Below the pieces are notes generated by a model that made no database searches, was not told the origin of the DNA, and saw nothing but the letters and a program-made list of their open reading frames with translations. This document shows, piece by piece, positions 47,046 through 58,720 of a stretch of DNA of 64,000 nt. This stretch comes from Sequoia sempervirens (Eukaryota > Streptophyta > Pinopsida > Cupressales > Cupressaceae), in NCBI GenBank assembly GCA_007258455.2, contig VDFB02321282.1, positions 1 to 64,000 on the forward strand, in the 5' to 3' direction. Each line of letters starts with the position of its first letter. The first letter of the stretch is position 1. The translations under genes were made by a program, and so were the position numbers.

Positions 47046-49997
47046 TATCACCATGGTTCTTGAGCACTTCAAAGCAGGTTTAAAGTATGTAATCAAGAGA
47101 AAGCTTAAAATGGGGAAAGTTTACAAGGATGGGAGGACAGTCATACACAAAAGATAGTCCTTATGTCCTCCAAGAATACATGACTGAGAAAGCTTAAAAA
47201 GGGCAGTGACATGTCAATACAAGAGCAACTTTTATCATTCAAAGATGATTAGTGGCCAAATGGGAATGGATAGTCAAGTGACTGAGGTTTCCGACTTTTG
47301 CATTAAAGGATACAATCAGTTGAATAAGAGTGACAGTGCTAAAATAAAGGGCAGTCATAAATAAACGTTCTCAAGATAATCAATGGATTTGATGACAATG
47401 ATTTTGAGAACAAAGATAATCATAACTACAAGAAAAGACAGTCATAGATAGATGAGAGCTCATAGTCTCAACAATAAGGATCACAATCATCAATAGTGAA
47501 ATCACAGAGCAATCAAGAACAATGAAGGACTAGTTTGCAAGAGGGTAGTCCTTTAAGGTTGATAATGCAATTTGACCAAGGGACAGTCCTTTAATCTCAG
47601 AGCAAAGGCAGACTACATGAACACAACAACCTACAGGTTTGAAAGAAGTTGAGGACAGTCTTTATCAAGGAAAACCTACCTATGAAGGGGGCAGAGATCG
47701 CTGTCATAAAAAAGAGATCACAAGGCAGTGAGCAATCAAGTTCAAAGAGAAATGCATGAGAAGTTCACACACAAACCTAGGGTAGGAAGGACAGTTTCAA
47801 ACCAAAGGAAGGATAGTTGAGTAAGGGTGACAGTCATAAATGAAAAGACAGTCATATCTTTGCAACAGGCCTTTGAAGGGGCATGGATTTTATGGCAAAT
47901 ACTAAGTTGACAATCACCAAGACACAATGAAAGAGTTAAAAGATGACAGTCAACTTGGGATAAAGAGGACAATCCTTAGCAATAGAGGACAGTCTATAAC
48001 AGTGCAACAAGGAAGTCAAAAGCATGAAAAGATAGTCATAATGAGACAGACCATATATTTGCAAGGACAGTCATAGCACAACAGCCACCACAGAGTTCCT
48101 AAATGCATAAAATCATTGTCATAAAACATCAAAGGGCAATAAAGGTTTAAGTATTAGGGCATCTTAATAGATCAAGGTTGATCTTGAGAATGTAGTCACA
48201 TGAGGGGAAAATTCATGAAAATCACAATCATAAAGCATCAAAGGACTATCCTATACAATGATAAATCATAAGGGACAGTCATAAATGATATGGAAAGAAT
48301 TTGATAACTATGATGAACAATGACCAAAGATAGACAGTCACATGGGGCAACAAAGCAAAGAAATACAATCATTAATGTAAAGGACAATCCTTTTGAAACC
48401 ATGGCAGTCATGTGCCAAATACAAAGGCAGAGAAGTGAGAACAAAGCACTTAAAAGGCAGTGTCTCATAGAGACAAGTCAATGTTAATATGCATAACTGC
48501 CTTATGACAATGAACACAATGTGAACCAAGATGACAGTCCCTAAGTCATGGAAAAAACACTCAACGGACAGTCCTTTTAGGATGGACAGAAATAAAGACA
48601 TTCTTAAATGCAATCCACTAAAAGGCAAGGTTTAAGATAAACCAGAGAAGACCTACTATAAATACAGTGAATAAAATGATTGAAAGCACAAGTGGCAGCA
48701 TGAGATCACATTGGTTTTCCTGTCTATTGCAGTATCAAGTCAAAGGGCAGTCACTATGCATATACCATAGTCAAAACACTTAGTTCTCAAAGAGGACAGT
48801 CCTATATCTCTATTTGTCATGTACTAGTTCAAGGATTCGCATGAAGATACATACCTATTAACATGCAAAGGATATTCATAAGATGACTACAAGTTAAGTG
48901 GCCTTCATGCTCAGTCTTGGTGCACTTAGAGGCAGTTTAGGCCTATCTGAGAAGCCTACATGGGTGTGACTTAAGAGGAGTTTGAGGCTAAAATCATGCA
49001 TTTTGAGGTAGTTTGGAGTCCTAAAATAGAGGCTTTTTTTGGCTTGTATTCCCAACAATTGAAAGTTTCATGCAAATGTATTGATGACATCATTTCCAAT
49101 CAATTTCATGCTTTTAAGAAGATCAGTTCAAGTTGAGTTGGGGCATACTTCAAGGAGCATGTAGGAGTTAGGAAGACAAAGAGGTCAAGTCAACTCTCAT
49201 CACCAAAGTTTGCATGATTCCGCTTCTAGTTCACATCTAGTTCCACGTTCATGCAAATTCGATATCTTCCCCAAGGTTCAACTTCAGTTATCTTGAGGAG
49301 GTCTCTATAATACAAAACATTAAGCTCTTTTTAGAGCAGTTCTTTAATTCCTCTTTTGACCTTATGCAAAAGAGAAGGATTGTAACTCTTTTTGAGAGAT
49401 ATAGAGCAACATTTTATGTATTCTCAAATAGTATTTTCATATTTGTACAAGTAAAATTCCTTTTTTTAATACAAAGCAGTAGATTTCCCTTCTCTAAATT
49501 CGTATGTTGAATGTCTTTGCATATGATTTGATCTTATTTTTGTGATTATCAATGCAAAATCCTTGAATTACATCTCATTGCAAAGCATTTTACACTAGAA
49601 TAAGCAAGACTTATATAGGTCATAGGTTGTGTTATTTCTTTTAGTAGTTGTAGTTGTGAAAACTTTCAGTTTTCCTTCAAGAACCTGAAATATAACCTTT
49701 TTAAGAAACATTATTGTGTGACCTTGTGCAAATTGAGTTGTGCATAGGGCAAAGCTGATTTTTTTAGAGAAGTTGTGAGTTGAAACAACAGGTATAAGTC
49801 TAATATTTTTGGTTCATCACCTCCTAGAATCAACAATCCTTTTTAGTTTCAATTCTTCCATCCCCTTTCCCGATCAAGGCATTAGTTTATAGGAGGTCCA
49901 TCAAGGGAACCAACCCTCTTTGAATGTTCATCTTCACCATAGACAATCCACAACTTGAAGATGATCCTATGTTTCAGGATATTTCAAAATTATAGAA
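47046..49997. repeat. Spacer between the duplicates, rich in GACAGTC
   Basis: This 2.95 kb has no counterpart after copy 2. In 47134-48802 the 7-mer GACAGTC occurs about 14 times in the same orientation, usually as GGACAGTCAT or GGACAGTCCT, with further near-matches (GGCAGTC, GATAGTC, GACAATC). Spacing is irregular, so it is not a simple tandem array. The right part (about 48890-49990) looks like LTR sequence, with a TATA-like CTCTATAATACAAAAC near 49303 and a U5-like T-rich end, but I find no partner. No coding sequence. Probably a retroelement piece inserted at, or captured by, the duplication junction. Confidence 0.6.
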
Positions 49998-51099
49998 AAT
50001 CCTTGACAACTGGAATGAAAGGATATAGAAATTATAAAATCCTCTTTTCATCCTTAGATAAAAGAAAAGCTACAAGAGAAAATATATTGGTCAAAAAATA
50101 TTGAAGAATTTTTGTAAAATTTTATTTTATAATTTGTAAATTAAGTCATTTTTATATGACTTAAATATGACTCTTTTATAACTTTATGTTGGATAATAAT
50201 TAACTTTATTATTTCATAAGTTATAAATTAAACTTGGTTACAAGTTAGTTAGAAAATAAAAGAAGCTTATATATATATGAGGCTTTTTCTTTTCCTAAAG
50301 GACTTTTCTAGCTTTTATAATTTTGGATTGTAAAGGTTGGAGTTGTATAGCTCATTATAAAGAAATCAATAATATAATATATCTAAATGGTATTGTTCAA
50401 GTATTTTTTAAGTTTTTTTTTTGTGTGTTGAATAAATGATTTTCTTTGTATCTCCCTTTAATCAAATTATGGAATTATTCACTCTTATCTATGAAACTTC
50501 GTAATATATAATACTGAAAAGTTTAAAGTATCATAGAATTCATTATTTTCTATTGCATATTAAAATCTTTGTGGTGTTCGTTGTAAGATTTCGAGAAGTA
50601 TTATCTCTTTGTTGCAGTGAAATTAGTTATCATAATTTTTAATTGCATATAAGAAACTAAGTTGATATTTGTAGGTTATTGATTAGGTTTCTCCCAAATC
50701 CTATATTCTTTGTTGCTCTTTGAAATCTTTTGGTATTTTTGGGTCAAAAATACTACTAGAAAAATCAAATATTTATCATACAAGAGAGTTGTCCCTCTTA
50801 ATGCAGAGGTAGGTTGTCTAATGATTGCAACCTTACCAACTATTTGCAACATTTTAATTATCTTTTTGGGTTTAACAAAGTCAAAATTCTAGAATATTCA
50901 TTATAGTGCAAATTTGTATACCAACAACAAGTAAAGCTTGAAGCTATATTCAATGGACTGGGAATATTTTTTTAGCCCAATACTTTAAGGTCAATGGATA
51001 AACTCCTCTCAATTGCATATGGAAAACTTGGAAATTGGTTTCACATAAGTTATCTTGGTGTGACCAGTCATTTAGCAATGGTTTTAGTTTTGCAACTTT

Positions 51100-52590
51100 C
51101 TCAATATGGTGGAATCATCTTATCCAAGGAAACATTTCATTGGCTATGATTTCTAGGTTCAAAGCTAAGTATCTATTCAAGAGAGGTACCTAAGTGTCTA
51201 GGGACTTATGGGATCCTTCTAGCTTTAAGTGGAAATCATGGCATCAACTTAAGCTCTACTTTGATCTAAGTTACAGAGACGAGGCCGCTATGTTGGAAAT
51301 TCAAAATATTGTGCCCACTAATCTCACTATTCTTATGTCTTCCGGTTGTCACTATAGCATTTTCAAGCATTGGAGGTGGCCTAATGGTAGCAACATCAAA
51401 GCCTTTCCTCTCAAAGTCCTCTATAAGCAACTTGTGCCTTGCTTGCCCTTTTCTCATCAACAACTCAATTTGGAGATGTAACCTCAATAGATCCAGTTGG
51501 AATAAACTCCACCTTCAAATTTGGAAATCTAAATCCAACTCTCGATACCAACTCATTGCTTAGAAACTTTTGCATGCCAAACTCCTCGTAGGAATTTTCC
51601 TTAAGTTCCTCCATCCACTTCCTCCTTGTCCCTTTTGTGGTAAGATCAAAACTTTCAAATACTATTTTTGGTTCTACCCTCATGTTCAGTTGTTATGGAC
51701 TGCCCTTAGAACATCCATACCTACCCTTTTCCATTTCCTTTGGTCATGGAAATTTTCTCTTCTCGAGTCCTCTAGTGCTCAAACATGATAACTAGCTCAT
51801 GTTGGCTCATCATAATAAAAAAACATTTGTAAGTTTTGTTGCCAGGTTGCTATGTCCCATTCCTTCTCGCCTTTTGAGATCATAATTTAACTAATTTTTG
51901 CAACCATTGTATCCAAATGGTGAGCATAGCCTCCTCTATGAAAGAGTATTGCATTACTAGTGATGAATTTAATATGCAAGCAAAATATCTCCTTTCGCAA
52001 CTTCAAGTTAAGATCTTGTCTATTGCTCCACACTTTAGTTTGGTGCATACCCTATAATCCTCTATGGTTATAGATGGTATTACATGCCTACACTTAGCTG
52101 GAATGGACAACTTCTACCGTTTGTTTGATCTATAATGTTGCTCCTACTACTCACGTTCTTACTTTATGCTCAAGCACTTGCGCTTGAAGATTATTCTAGA
52201 TTCACATGGGGCTTGTTAAAATGCCCTGATGTTGTTTATCTATGCAAAGACAAGATCATATAGTTTTACATCCTTTCAATGGTAGGCTTTGTCATGAATT
52301 ACTATCATCACAAATTTATTTGTATGTCCTTTAGTCTATGTTTTAAGGGTAATTTTAACTACCAAGGGAGGTGCGCTTGTTTTAATGGATGGGGTATTAT
52401 TTGTGTATAATGTTTACTGTGTTTTTACAACTACTCTGTATTGTGTTGTAGTTGTTTTTACACTTATTTTATGTATAATGTTTGCTTGTAGTTGTTTTTA
52501 CAACTATTTTGTATTTATGTTGTAGTTGTTTTTACTTGTTTTATATTTATGTTGTAGAGTTTTACTTTTTTCAATACAAAAAAATTGTGC
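51100..52590 (+). mobile_element. LINE 3'-end remnant in duplication copy 2
   Basis: Better preserved than in copy 1. It reads RDLWDPSSFKWKSWHQLKLY, then a zf-RVT domain PPCPFCGKIKTFKYYFWFYP with the CX2C and the following aromatic/His-position block (51620-51690). The 3' end TTTTTTCAATACAAAAAAA near 52567-52586 matches the tail of the LINE at 5569. A GTAGTTGTTTTTAC direct repeat fills its 3' UTR (52440-52565). Stops interrupt all frames. Confidence 0.75.
52440..52565. repeat. GTAGTTGTTTTTAC minisatellite in the LINE 3' UTR
   Basis: Three to four irregular copies of TGTAGTTGTTTTTAC separated by TTTTATGTATAATG or TTTGTATTTA words. Missing in the other duplicate. Confidence 0.7.
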
Positions 52591-52629
52591 CCAAAACACT
52601 AGAGAGCACTAATCTTTTTTTTAAATTGA

Positions 52630-52715
52630 AGATTCAAACTTCACACCTTCTAGGTGTGAGTTCTATGTGCCTATAGCTACAACACAACTCAATTGTTACA
52701 CTACATGCCCATCAA
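52630..52715 (-). ncRNA. tRNA-like pseudo-sequence, copy 2
   Basis: Counterpart of 43201-43275, with an added segment reading TAGAACTCACACC on the minus strand. Same weak A-box and T-arm resemblance; SINE head possible. Confidence 0.25.
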
Positions 52716-54363
52716 TGAAGCCCTCATCTTATTAAAGTGAATTTACTTTACCTAAATACATTTGAATTTGAATTTAGGCATGGTGGGGGACCATGTCACA
52801 AGACTCCATAACTTAAGTTATATATTAGTTCACTTTTGAAATAATGTAATAAAGTAAAATCAATCTTTATCTTATAATTTCAACGAGTCCCTCATGTAAT
52901 ATTATTTTTATTTTCTTCATTATTAAAGACACTACAAACCATCTTAAAGGTATAATATATTAATTCATCATGTGAATTGATTAATTTACTGATCTTAATC
53001 ACAAGCATGCTAAATTTATTTGATTGATTTTAAAGTAAGTGTCATGAAGTACCCTTTGAACTTAAGGCACTCATGTTTAACTCTCCACTAAGTATTTGAA
53101 GTCCAACCATATAATTTACATATTAATATCCCCTTTTGTAATTTGATATGGTCATGGTATCAATTGGCTAGTGGTGCTAATGACTTGTTCAAACAAATAT
53201 TATTTTAAGAAGCTTTATAATTGTTATGTATCCTCTACATGCATGAACCTTGGTACAAGTGGTGGCATCATTTTCACACTTGTATTGCACCATAATAAGA
53301 TGCTAATGTAAGTTGTATTGAATTAGTCAATGGAATATGTTGTGAGCACTATATATCAAAAGTTACGTTTTTATAAAAAGTATTCCCATTTTAATTTTTG
53401 AACTTGATAAAACTCTTATGAACTATCTATAAGTGTGTTTGGTTAACAAAAATAAATAGCCCTATAAAGCACAAGTCCTAGGTAAAAATATATAGCAATG
53501 AAAAGAAACAACAAATTCTAATAAGCCATAGAAAATGATAAGAAAGTCAAAAGTATAGATTTGAAACCTTAAATAGAAAAGAAAATAACTCTATGATTTA
53601 ACTTGACAATTAATTGAATACTTTAATACTTTCAATAAAATAAAAATAACAAACAAATTAAAACAAGGTAAAATATCATAATATTAAATACAAATTTAAA
53701 ATATTAAATAATAATTATATATATACTTATTTCTTGCAATTACATTTGTCTTGTTGAAGTTAATAAAAATTAAAATATATATACTCCCTTTAACTCAAAC
53801 CCAACACAAAAATGACAAAACTAACTTTATACTAGAAAATAAAATCCTAAATATAATTGTCAAAACTAATAAATTATGCAGATACATAGAAACAAATATA
53901 GATAAAACAAGGAGAAGGATAAATATTAAGAATGTCCAAAAGGACAAGTATTAAAGCTAAACTTATCCGTAACTCTTTTCAAAGTTCTTGTTTATAATTA
54001 TAAAATATAAAATATATTATTCATAATTCTTACATTATAGGACAAATCGGTTTCCCACCAATCCAACTCATCTATACAATTTTGCAACAGAAGCCACTTC
54101 ATTTCTGTATCAGAAACAGTGTCACTAACAAATTTTTGAATACCATCACCAATTTATCCAGGGCTTGGAACTTACAGACATATGTTTCTGATAACCACAA
54201 TATACACAGAGATCATTGAAACCACTTAAACATATTCTACCAAGAAAAAATTCAAAAACATCCAAAACCAACAGAAAAACTGAACTAATGAAAACCACTC
54301 TTTACAAAGGGGGAAAACTACACACAGGCAAGGGTTTCGAAATTGAAAACAAAGAAAATACAG

Positions 54364-54804
54364 TCAAGCTCCTGGTGCCGCGTCCCGCACCTTGCCCTGC
54401 AAATACCCACCATATTCTATAGCACGGTCCTTCACATGGCTTGCAGTATGAGCAATCCTCCTACGCGCGTAATCCACCTTATCAGAACCAGGAGGGTTCC
54501 TTCCCCTTACATAGCTATACAGCCATGAAACCCCCAAAATGAATCCCAGCATGAAAATACCCACAGAAAAAAGGCCTGCAATTATCACAAAGAGCACTGT
54601 TCCCAAAGGTATCCATATGGGACTCAGCAGGATTAAAACGGGTGCTAAAACTACCAATCCCATGGCAACTCCTGCCACAGTAAACCCCACTAAAGACAGT
54701 AAAATTAGACCCGTTATTAGCTGCTTTGCAAAACCTAAAAAGTGTGACGAATCTGGCGCATGGCCGTAGATCTTGTTCATTACTCCCTCACACCATTCAG
54801 CCAT
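54364..54804 (-). CDS. Oleosin, universal (U) type, copy 2
   Basis: 146 intact codons, same length and frame as copy 1. The hairpin keeps the proline knot PVLILLSPIWIP (residues 55-66). The C-terminus keeps SWLYSYVRGRNPPGSDKVD and DAAPGA. Roughly 26 residue changes from copy 1 are mostly conservative inside the hairpin (for example V/L/I swaps) and somewhat more radical in the N-terminal segment (residues 20-24) and the amphipathic C-terminus (VR to RR, AD to AH, DY to DR, GP to VR). No stops, so the copy appears to be under constraint. The role should be the same, coating lipid droplets in seed, pollen or vegetative cells; expression differences cannot be judged here. Confidence 0.95.
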   Translation of the reverse strand: MAEWCEGVMNKIYGHAPDSSHFLGFAKQLITGLILLSLVGFTVAGVAMGLVVLAPVLILLSPIWIPLGTVLFVIIAGLFSVGIFMLGFILGVSWLYSYVRGRNPPGSDKVDYARRRIAHTASHVKDRAIEYGGYLQGKVRDAAPGA

Positions 54805-54891
54805 TTCAAAACCCCAGAGAACCTAAAATTTCTACAGATTTCTACTCCGATCTTGATTTCCCCATTCCCAGGAATACCAGCTACCTGTCAT

Positions 54892-54900
54892 TATTTATAG
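54892..54900 (-). promoter_or_regulatory. TATA box of oleosin copy 2
   Basis: Minus-strand CTATAAATA about 90 bp upstream of the ATG, in the same context as copy 1. Confidence 0.75.
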
Positions 54901-55247
54901 GGATGCTTGGGCTTCTGTAGGTTGGTTAGGGTTTAATTAAAAACTTAACCGGGGGGTTAAATTATTTATTTGTTTCAAATAATAACTCTGGTTGTGTTTT
55001 ATATTATTTATTTATTATTCAATTCAGTGGACTTCGGTATAGATCTGTTTTAGTTCGTTCATGTCATTTTCATATATCATCAAGCATGTGAAGAAGGATG
55101 ATTTTCAAGAGTCTAGATGGTTGGCAGGCCACCCTTAATGCGTTTTACTTTATGTTTCTCTCAATTAATAGGGATTAATTTGTTTTTAAGGATGATGTTA
55201 TGTTTTTTATTACACAATTTACTTGTGATTAATTGTTTTAGCATGAT

Positions 55248-55362
55248 TGATCATGATTCAAATTTTGAAATATTTTGACGTCCCCACAACTTAACTAAAG
55301 GAGATTGATCATGATTCAATTTTTGAGTGATTTTGGTGTTATGGAAATTTAACTAAAGAATA
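55248..55362. repeat. GATCATGATTCAA dimer upstream of oleosin copy 2
   Basis: Single dimer corresponding to the doubled array at 46203-46457. Confidence 0.7.
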
Positions 55363-56005
55363 GCTTAAGGTTTAGATGTACATTTACCCATCATGCCATA
55401 ATCCACTTAAAAAATGCAAGATGCCAATTCTATCTAAGAAATATGGTTTAGATGTACGTTTATCTGTCATGTCATAATCCACTTAAGAAAGGAAAGATGT
55501 CAATTCTATGTAAGACAGTTGTTTTCCATTTTTTTAAGAGAGAATTGTCTAAAGTGGCTTCGATATTTTGTCAAACATAATGTATGAGATGATGCAATGC
55601 ACTCCAAGTTATATGAAATAATTCTACGAAATACATGCACTCCAAGTTTATGGAATGATTATACATATTGCGCCAAATGGTATGCCGACACTCCAAGCTA
55701 TATAGAATGAATATTCACCTTATATGTTTGGAAATTTGAGTCATTTTAGTGAATGATTCAAAAGTATAATTTTTGTTACATAACTATTTTTTTTCTTTTT
55801 TTATTTGATTTGAGGGCAAGGATATTCTTTAATAAGAAGTTCATACTAAATAAGATTAAAAAAACAACAATCAAGAAAAGAAGAGAACAAATATACTCAT
55901 CTACAACCAATCAACTTTATTTGCTAATTTAATATTTATAATGAAAGAGTGATAAAAGAAAGGAATAAGCAAATAGAAAATTATATAAATTTTTTAAATA
56001 TCTAT

Positions 56006-56650
56006 TTGTGAGGGAAAACAAAATTATTTTTACATAAATTATCTAGGCTAATTAAATAAATGAATTTAATAAGGTACAAATTAACTTAGATGATAGAGTT
56101 AGAATTGATAGTTAAATTGTTCATAGCAAGTGGCAATTAAATTTGTTTGCCTTTTCCTTTAGATGCAAAAAATCGAACACGATCTAATCCAAAAACACTT
56201 AATGACAATAATACCTAAATATGTCAAGGTGGTGTCTAGAGACACCATTTAAATGTTTGTTGACTATATACATGAATGAGTTCTCCTAGACCAAACCTCT
56301 AGATAGACTGAATTCACAATGATGAGAGATGTTGAAGATAACATTCATAAACATGTAGGTGGCCTATATGATGAAGATTTAGGTTTGGTTCCTTTATTGT
56401 TCTTTAGAATTGAAGTGTGTTCTAACAAATGACCATATCTTTTGATATTCTTCTCCATATGTTTTAGTACATAATGAATGTCTCTAAATACCTTGATCAT
56501 CATGTTGCACAAGTACATGCTAGGTCATTTTATAATGGCTAGTAGAAGGTGGCAAGAAAGTTAGAATTTGATATTGGGGTCTTGGAATTCAAGGATTATT
56601 CTTGTGCTCCTCAAGATTGACCTAGATCAATCTTGTCATGCAAAAATGAT
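56006..56650. other. No recognisable feature
   Basis: AT-rich flank after the duplication; nothing supported. Confidence 0.35.
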
Positions 56651-56651
56651 T

Positions 56652-57533
56652 TGTAGGTGTAAACACCTAAATTGGCACATCACCATTGCTTGAATATTTC
56701 TTCTATAATTGACTGAATACAACCCTAATTATTATATTCCCATATCCTTATTGATTAAATAATGTTTTATTATTTAACTAATAAAATCACTATTCATCAC
56801 TATTCACCTACACCTGATTCCTAGCTTAAATCATTAAATTGTCTTCCTCCTATAGTCCACCTTAGGTACAAATAAATCCATTTATTTATTTATTTACCTA
56901 AGTCCTCCATGCATTTCCCAAAAGATAAATAAATATTTCATTTACTTAGTTTATCTATTTTCTCCACCTTTTATTAAGTGGGTTAATCCACTTATTCCTT
57001 TAATCACCCACTTGCATAGCCTAATCCTAGTCAACTCCCCTCTAATCCTTCACAATCCCACATGTTTACTTGAAGGCATGGGTCTTTTCTACACAAGGGA
57101 TGGACCTTAGTGCATGTGACATGGCCTTGGTATCATGTCACATGGTCAAAGGACTTTCCCATTCCTCTTGGGTACTCTAAAGCGTCCCTTCAATCTTATC
57201 CATCCCTTCCTCTAAGGAAAATATTCATCATTGATTCTCCCTTAATCCTTCTCCCTCCATATCTTGGACATCCAAATGAGGACACTTGTCCTCTTCTCAT
57301 ATCCCCATGGCTCTCAACCAATATGAGCCATTGCTTTCATCTTTTAATTTCATCCATCCATTTATTCTTCCCAATATCTATAAATTGGAGTTCATTCTAT
57401 CAATTTTCTATTAAAAAATGAGGTGTTTTCTTAGCTTAATACTATGTAAAACTTTAATATTGTTGATCTAAGTAAGCTTTTTCTTTGTTACATATATTCT
57501 TTGTGGGTGATTATCTTGATTAATCCATTTTAC
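56652..57533 (+). mobile_element. Possible LTR fragment interrupted by the Copia element
   Basis: Begins TGTAGGTGTAAACACC, with an internal palindrome GGTGTAAACACC. It has a TATA-like TCTATAAATTGG near 57377-57388 and then a T-rich downstream part, which together resemble an LTR. It is cut at 57534 by the Copia LTR. No partner seen in the window. Confidence 0.3.
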
Positions 57534-58662
57534 TGTTGTAGAATGTAGACAAAAGTTGATAGAAGAACTAGACATGATATTAGAAAGATTACACAAGATA
57601 TAACGTGGAGAAACCCTTTTGGGGAAAAACTCCACCAAGAATTATTCTATTATTCAATCTCTAAAATACAATAGCTCCAATTCTTGCTTGAGAATGTTTT
57701 TTCTGTCTTTACCAATCTTCTTCACACCTACAATAACAATTATGAAAACTCTCTTCAACTTGAATGAGATATAGAGGCAATATGCAACCTTGTAATCTCC
57801 AGAAGGTGATAATTAGAATGCACAAGCTCAAGCCCTTGAAAATGTATGCCATATTGCTTCAAGTTGAGTTATTTTGTGAAGGCTAAAGCTTACAACATGT
57901 GCTTCATGCATTTGGGAATCCCAAATTGAAGCTACAACTCATCCTTCACTTTGGTGATAATTCCAAAGCTCTTCCTCAAAGTTCGCGCCCATAAGTAATC
58001 CTACTTAACTGAGCTTTCAGAAATATCTTATCATGCAAGAGAGGTAAATCGAAGAAAGCATCTTGGGCGCCCAAGTTGGCTCCAAGTGATTTCTAGCTAA
58101 CTAAAACATTTACTCAACACCATTCATGCAAGAATGGTCATCCCCTGTTAACTGGAGGTAGTCCCTATTATCTATCATACAAATCAATGTTATTAGCCAT
58201 GCATTCCAAGTTAACTAAAGTTAACTAACATACAACTGAAATTAACTGAAGACAACTGAACCATAACTGAACTAAACTAAACTAATTTTGAACTAAACTA
58301 AACTGATCTGAATTGAACTAAACTGAACTTCAAGCATGCAAATATCAAACCCTAACTCCTAGGATCTTTACATGCATTCAGAAGTGTTAGTTGTTACTCT
58401 GTATAGTTAACTAAACACAAGGTGAGTGTCACCTTACCATGTGGGTGCCCCATGCGCCCCTATTATTTAGGAACTCACTATGGATGCCCACGCATGCTCC
58501 TTACATTTATAATTAATTATAAATGTCAATAATCATGATTATTTCATCAAATATTAATCTCATCCTAATCTTAGTGTTGTTGAACACATTCCAAAAATCT
58601 AGGAGATACATGAAATAATTACTGTTTAGGATTTGCAATTAAATGGCATCCTATTTCCAACA
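57534..58662 (-). repeat. 3' LTR of the Copia element
   Basis: 1129 bp; on the minus strand it starts TGTTGGAAATAGGATGCC and ends ACATTCTACAACA. It includes the AAACCCTTTTGGGGAAAAAC hairpin block near 57614-57633, similar to the block in the LTRs of the 34250-39526 element. Confidence 0.8.
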
Positions 58663-58675
58663 TTCTCTCACTTGA
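58663..58675 (-). other. Polypurine tract complement of the Copia element
   Basis: TTCTCTCACTTGA; on the minus strand CAAGTGAGAGAA directly before the 3' LTR. Confidence 0.75.
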
Positions 58676-58720
58676 CATTATACATTGCAATTATTCTAAA
58701 CAAGGAATAATAAATTTAAA

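Larger units (their letters stand above)
49998..56005. repeat. Segmental duplication, copy 2 (~6.0 kb)
   Basis: Direct-orientation partner of 40865-47045. It retains sequence at about 50205-50315 that copy 1 lacks, has a LINE 3' end at about 52350-52590 that copy 1 lacks, and has single copies of the two repeats expanded in copy 1. Confidence 0.9.

Noticed and set aside
47742..48628. Minus-strand frames with Cys/Leu-rich hydrophobic content
   Set aside because: Reverse reading of the GACAGTC-rich repeat; no start context or family features.
47134..48802. CRISPR-like array (short word with irregular spacers)
   Set aside because: Word too short, spacing irregular, variants frequent, and the context is plant nuclear DNA.
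56652..57533. Solo LTR with full boundaries
   Set aside because: Only a plausible start and TATA box are visible; the right end is cut by the Copia LTR and no TSD or partner is found. Kept only as a low-confidence feature.
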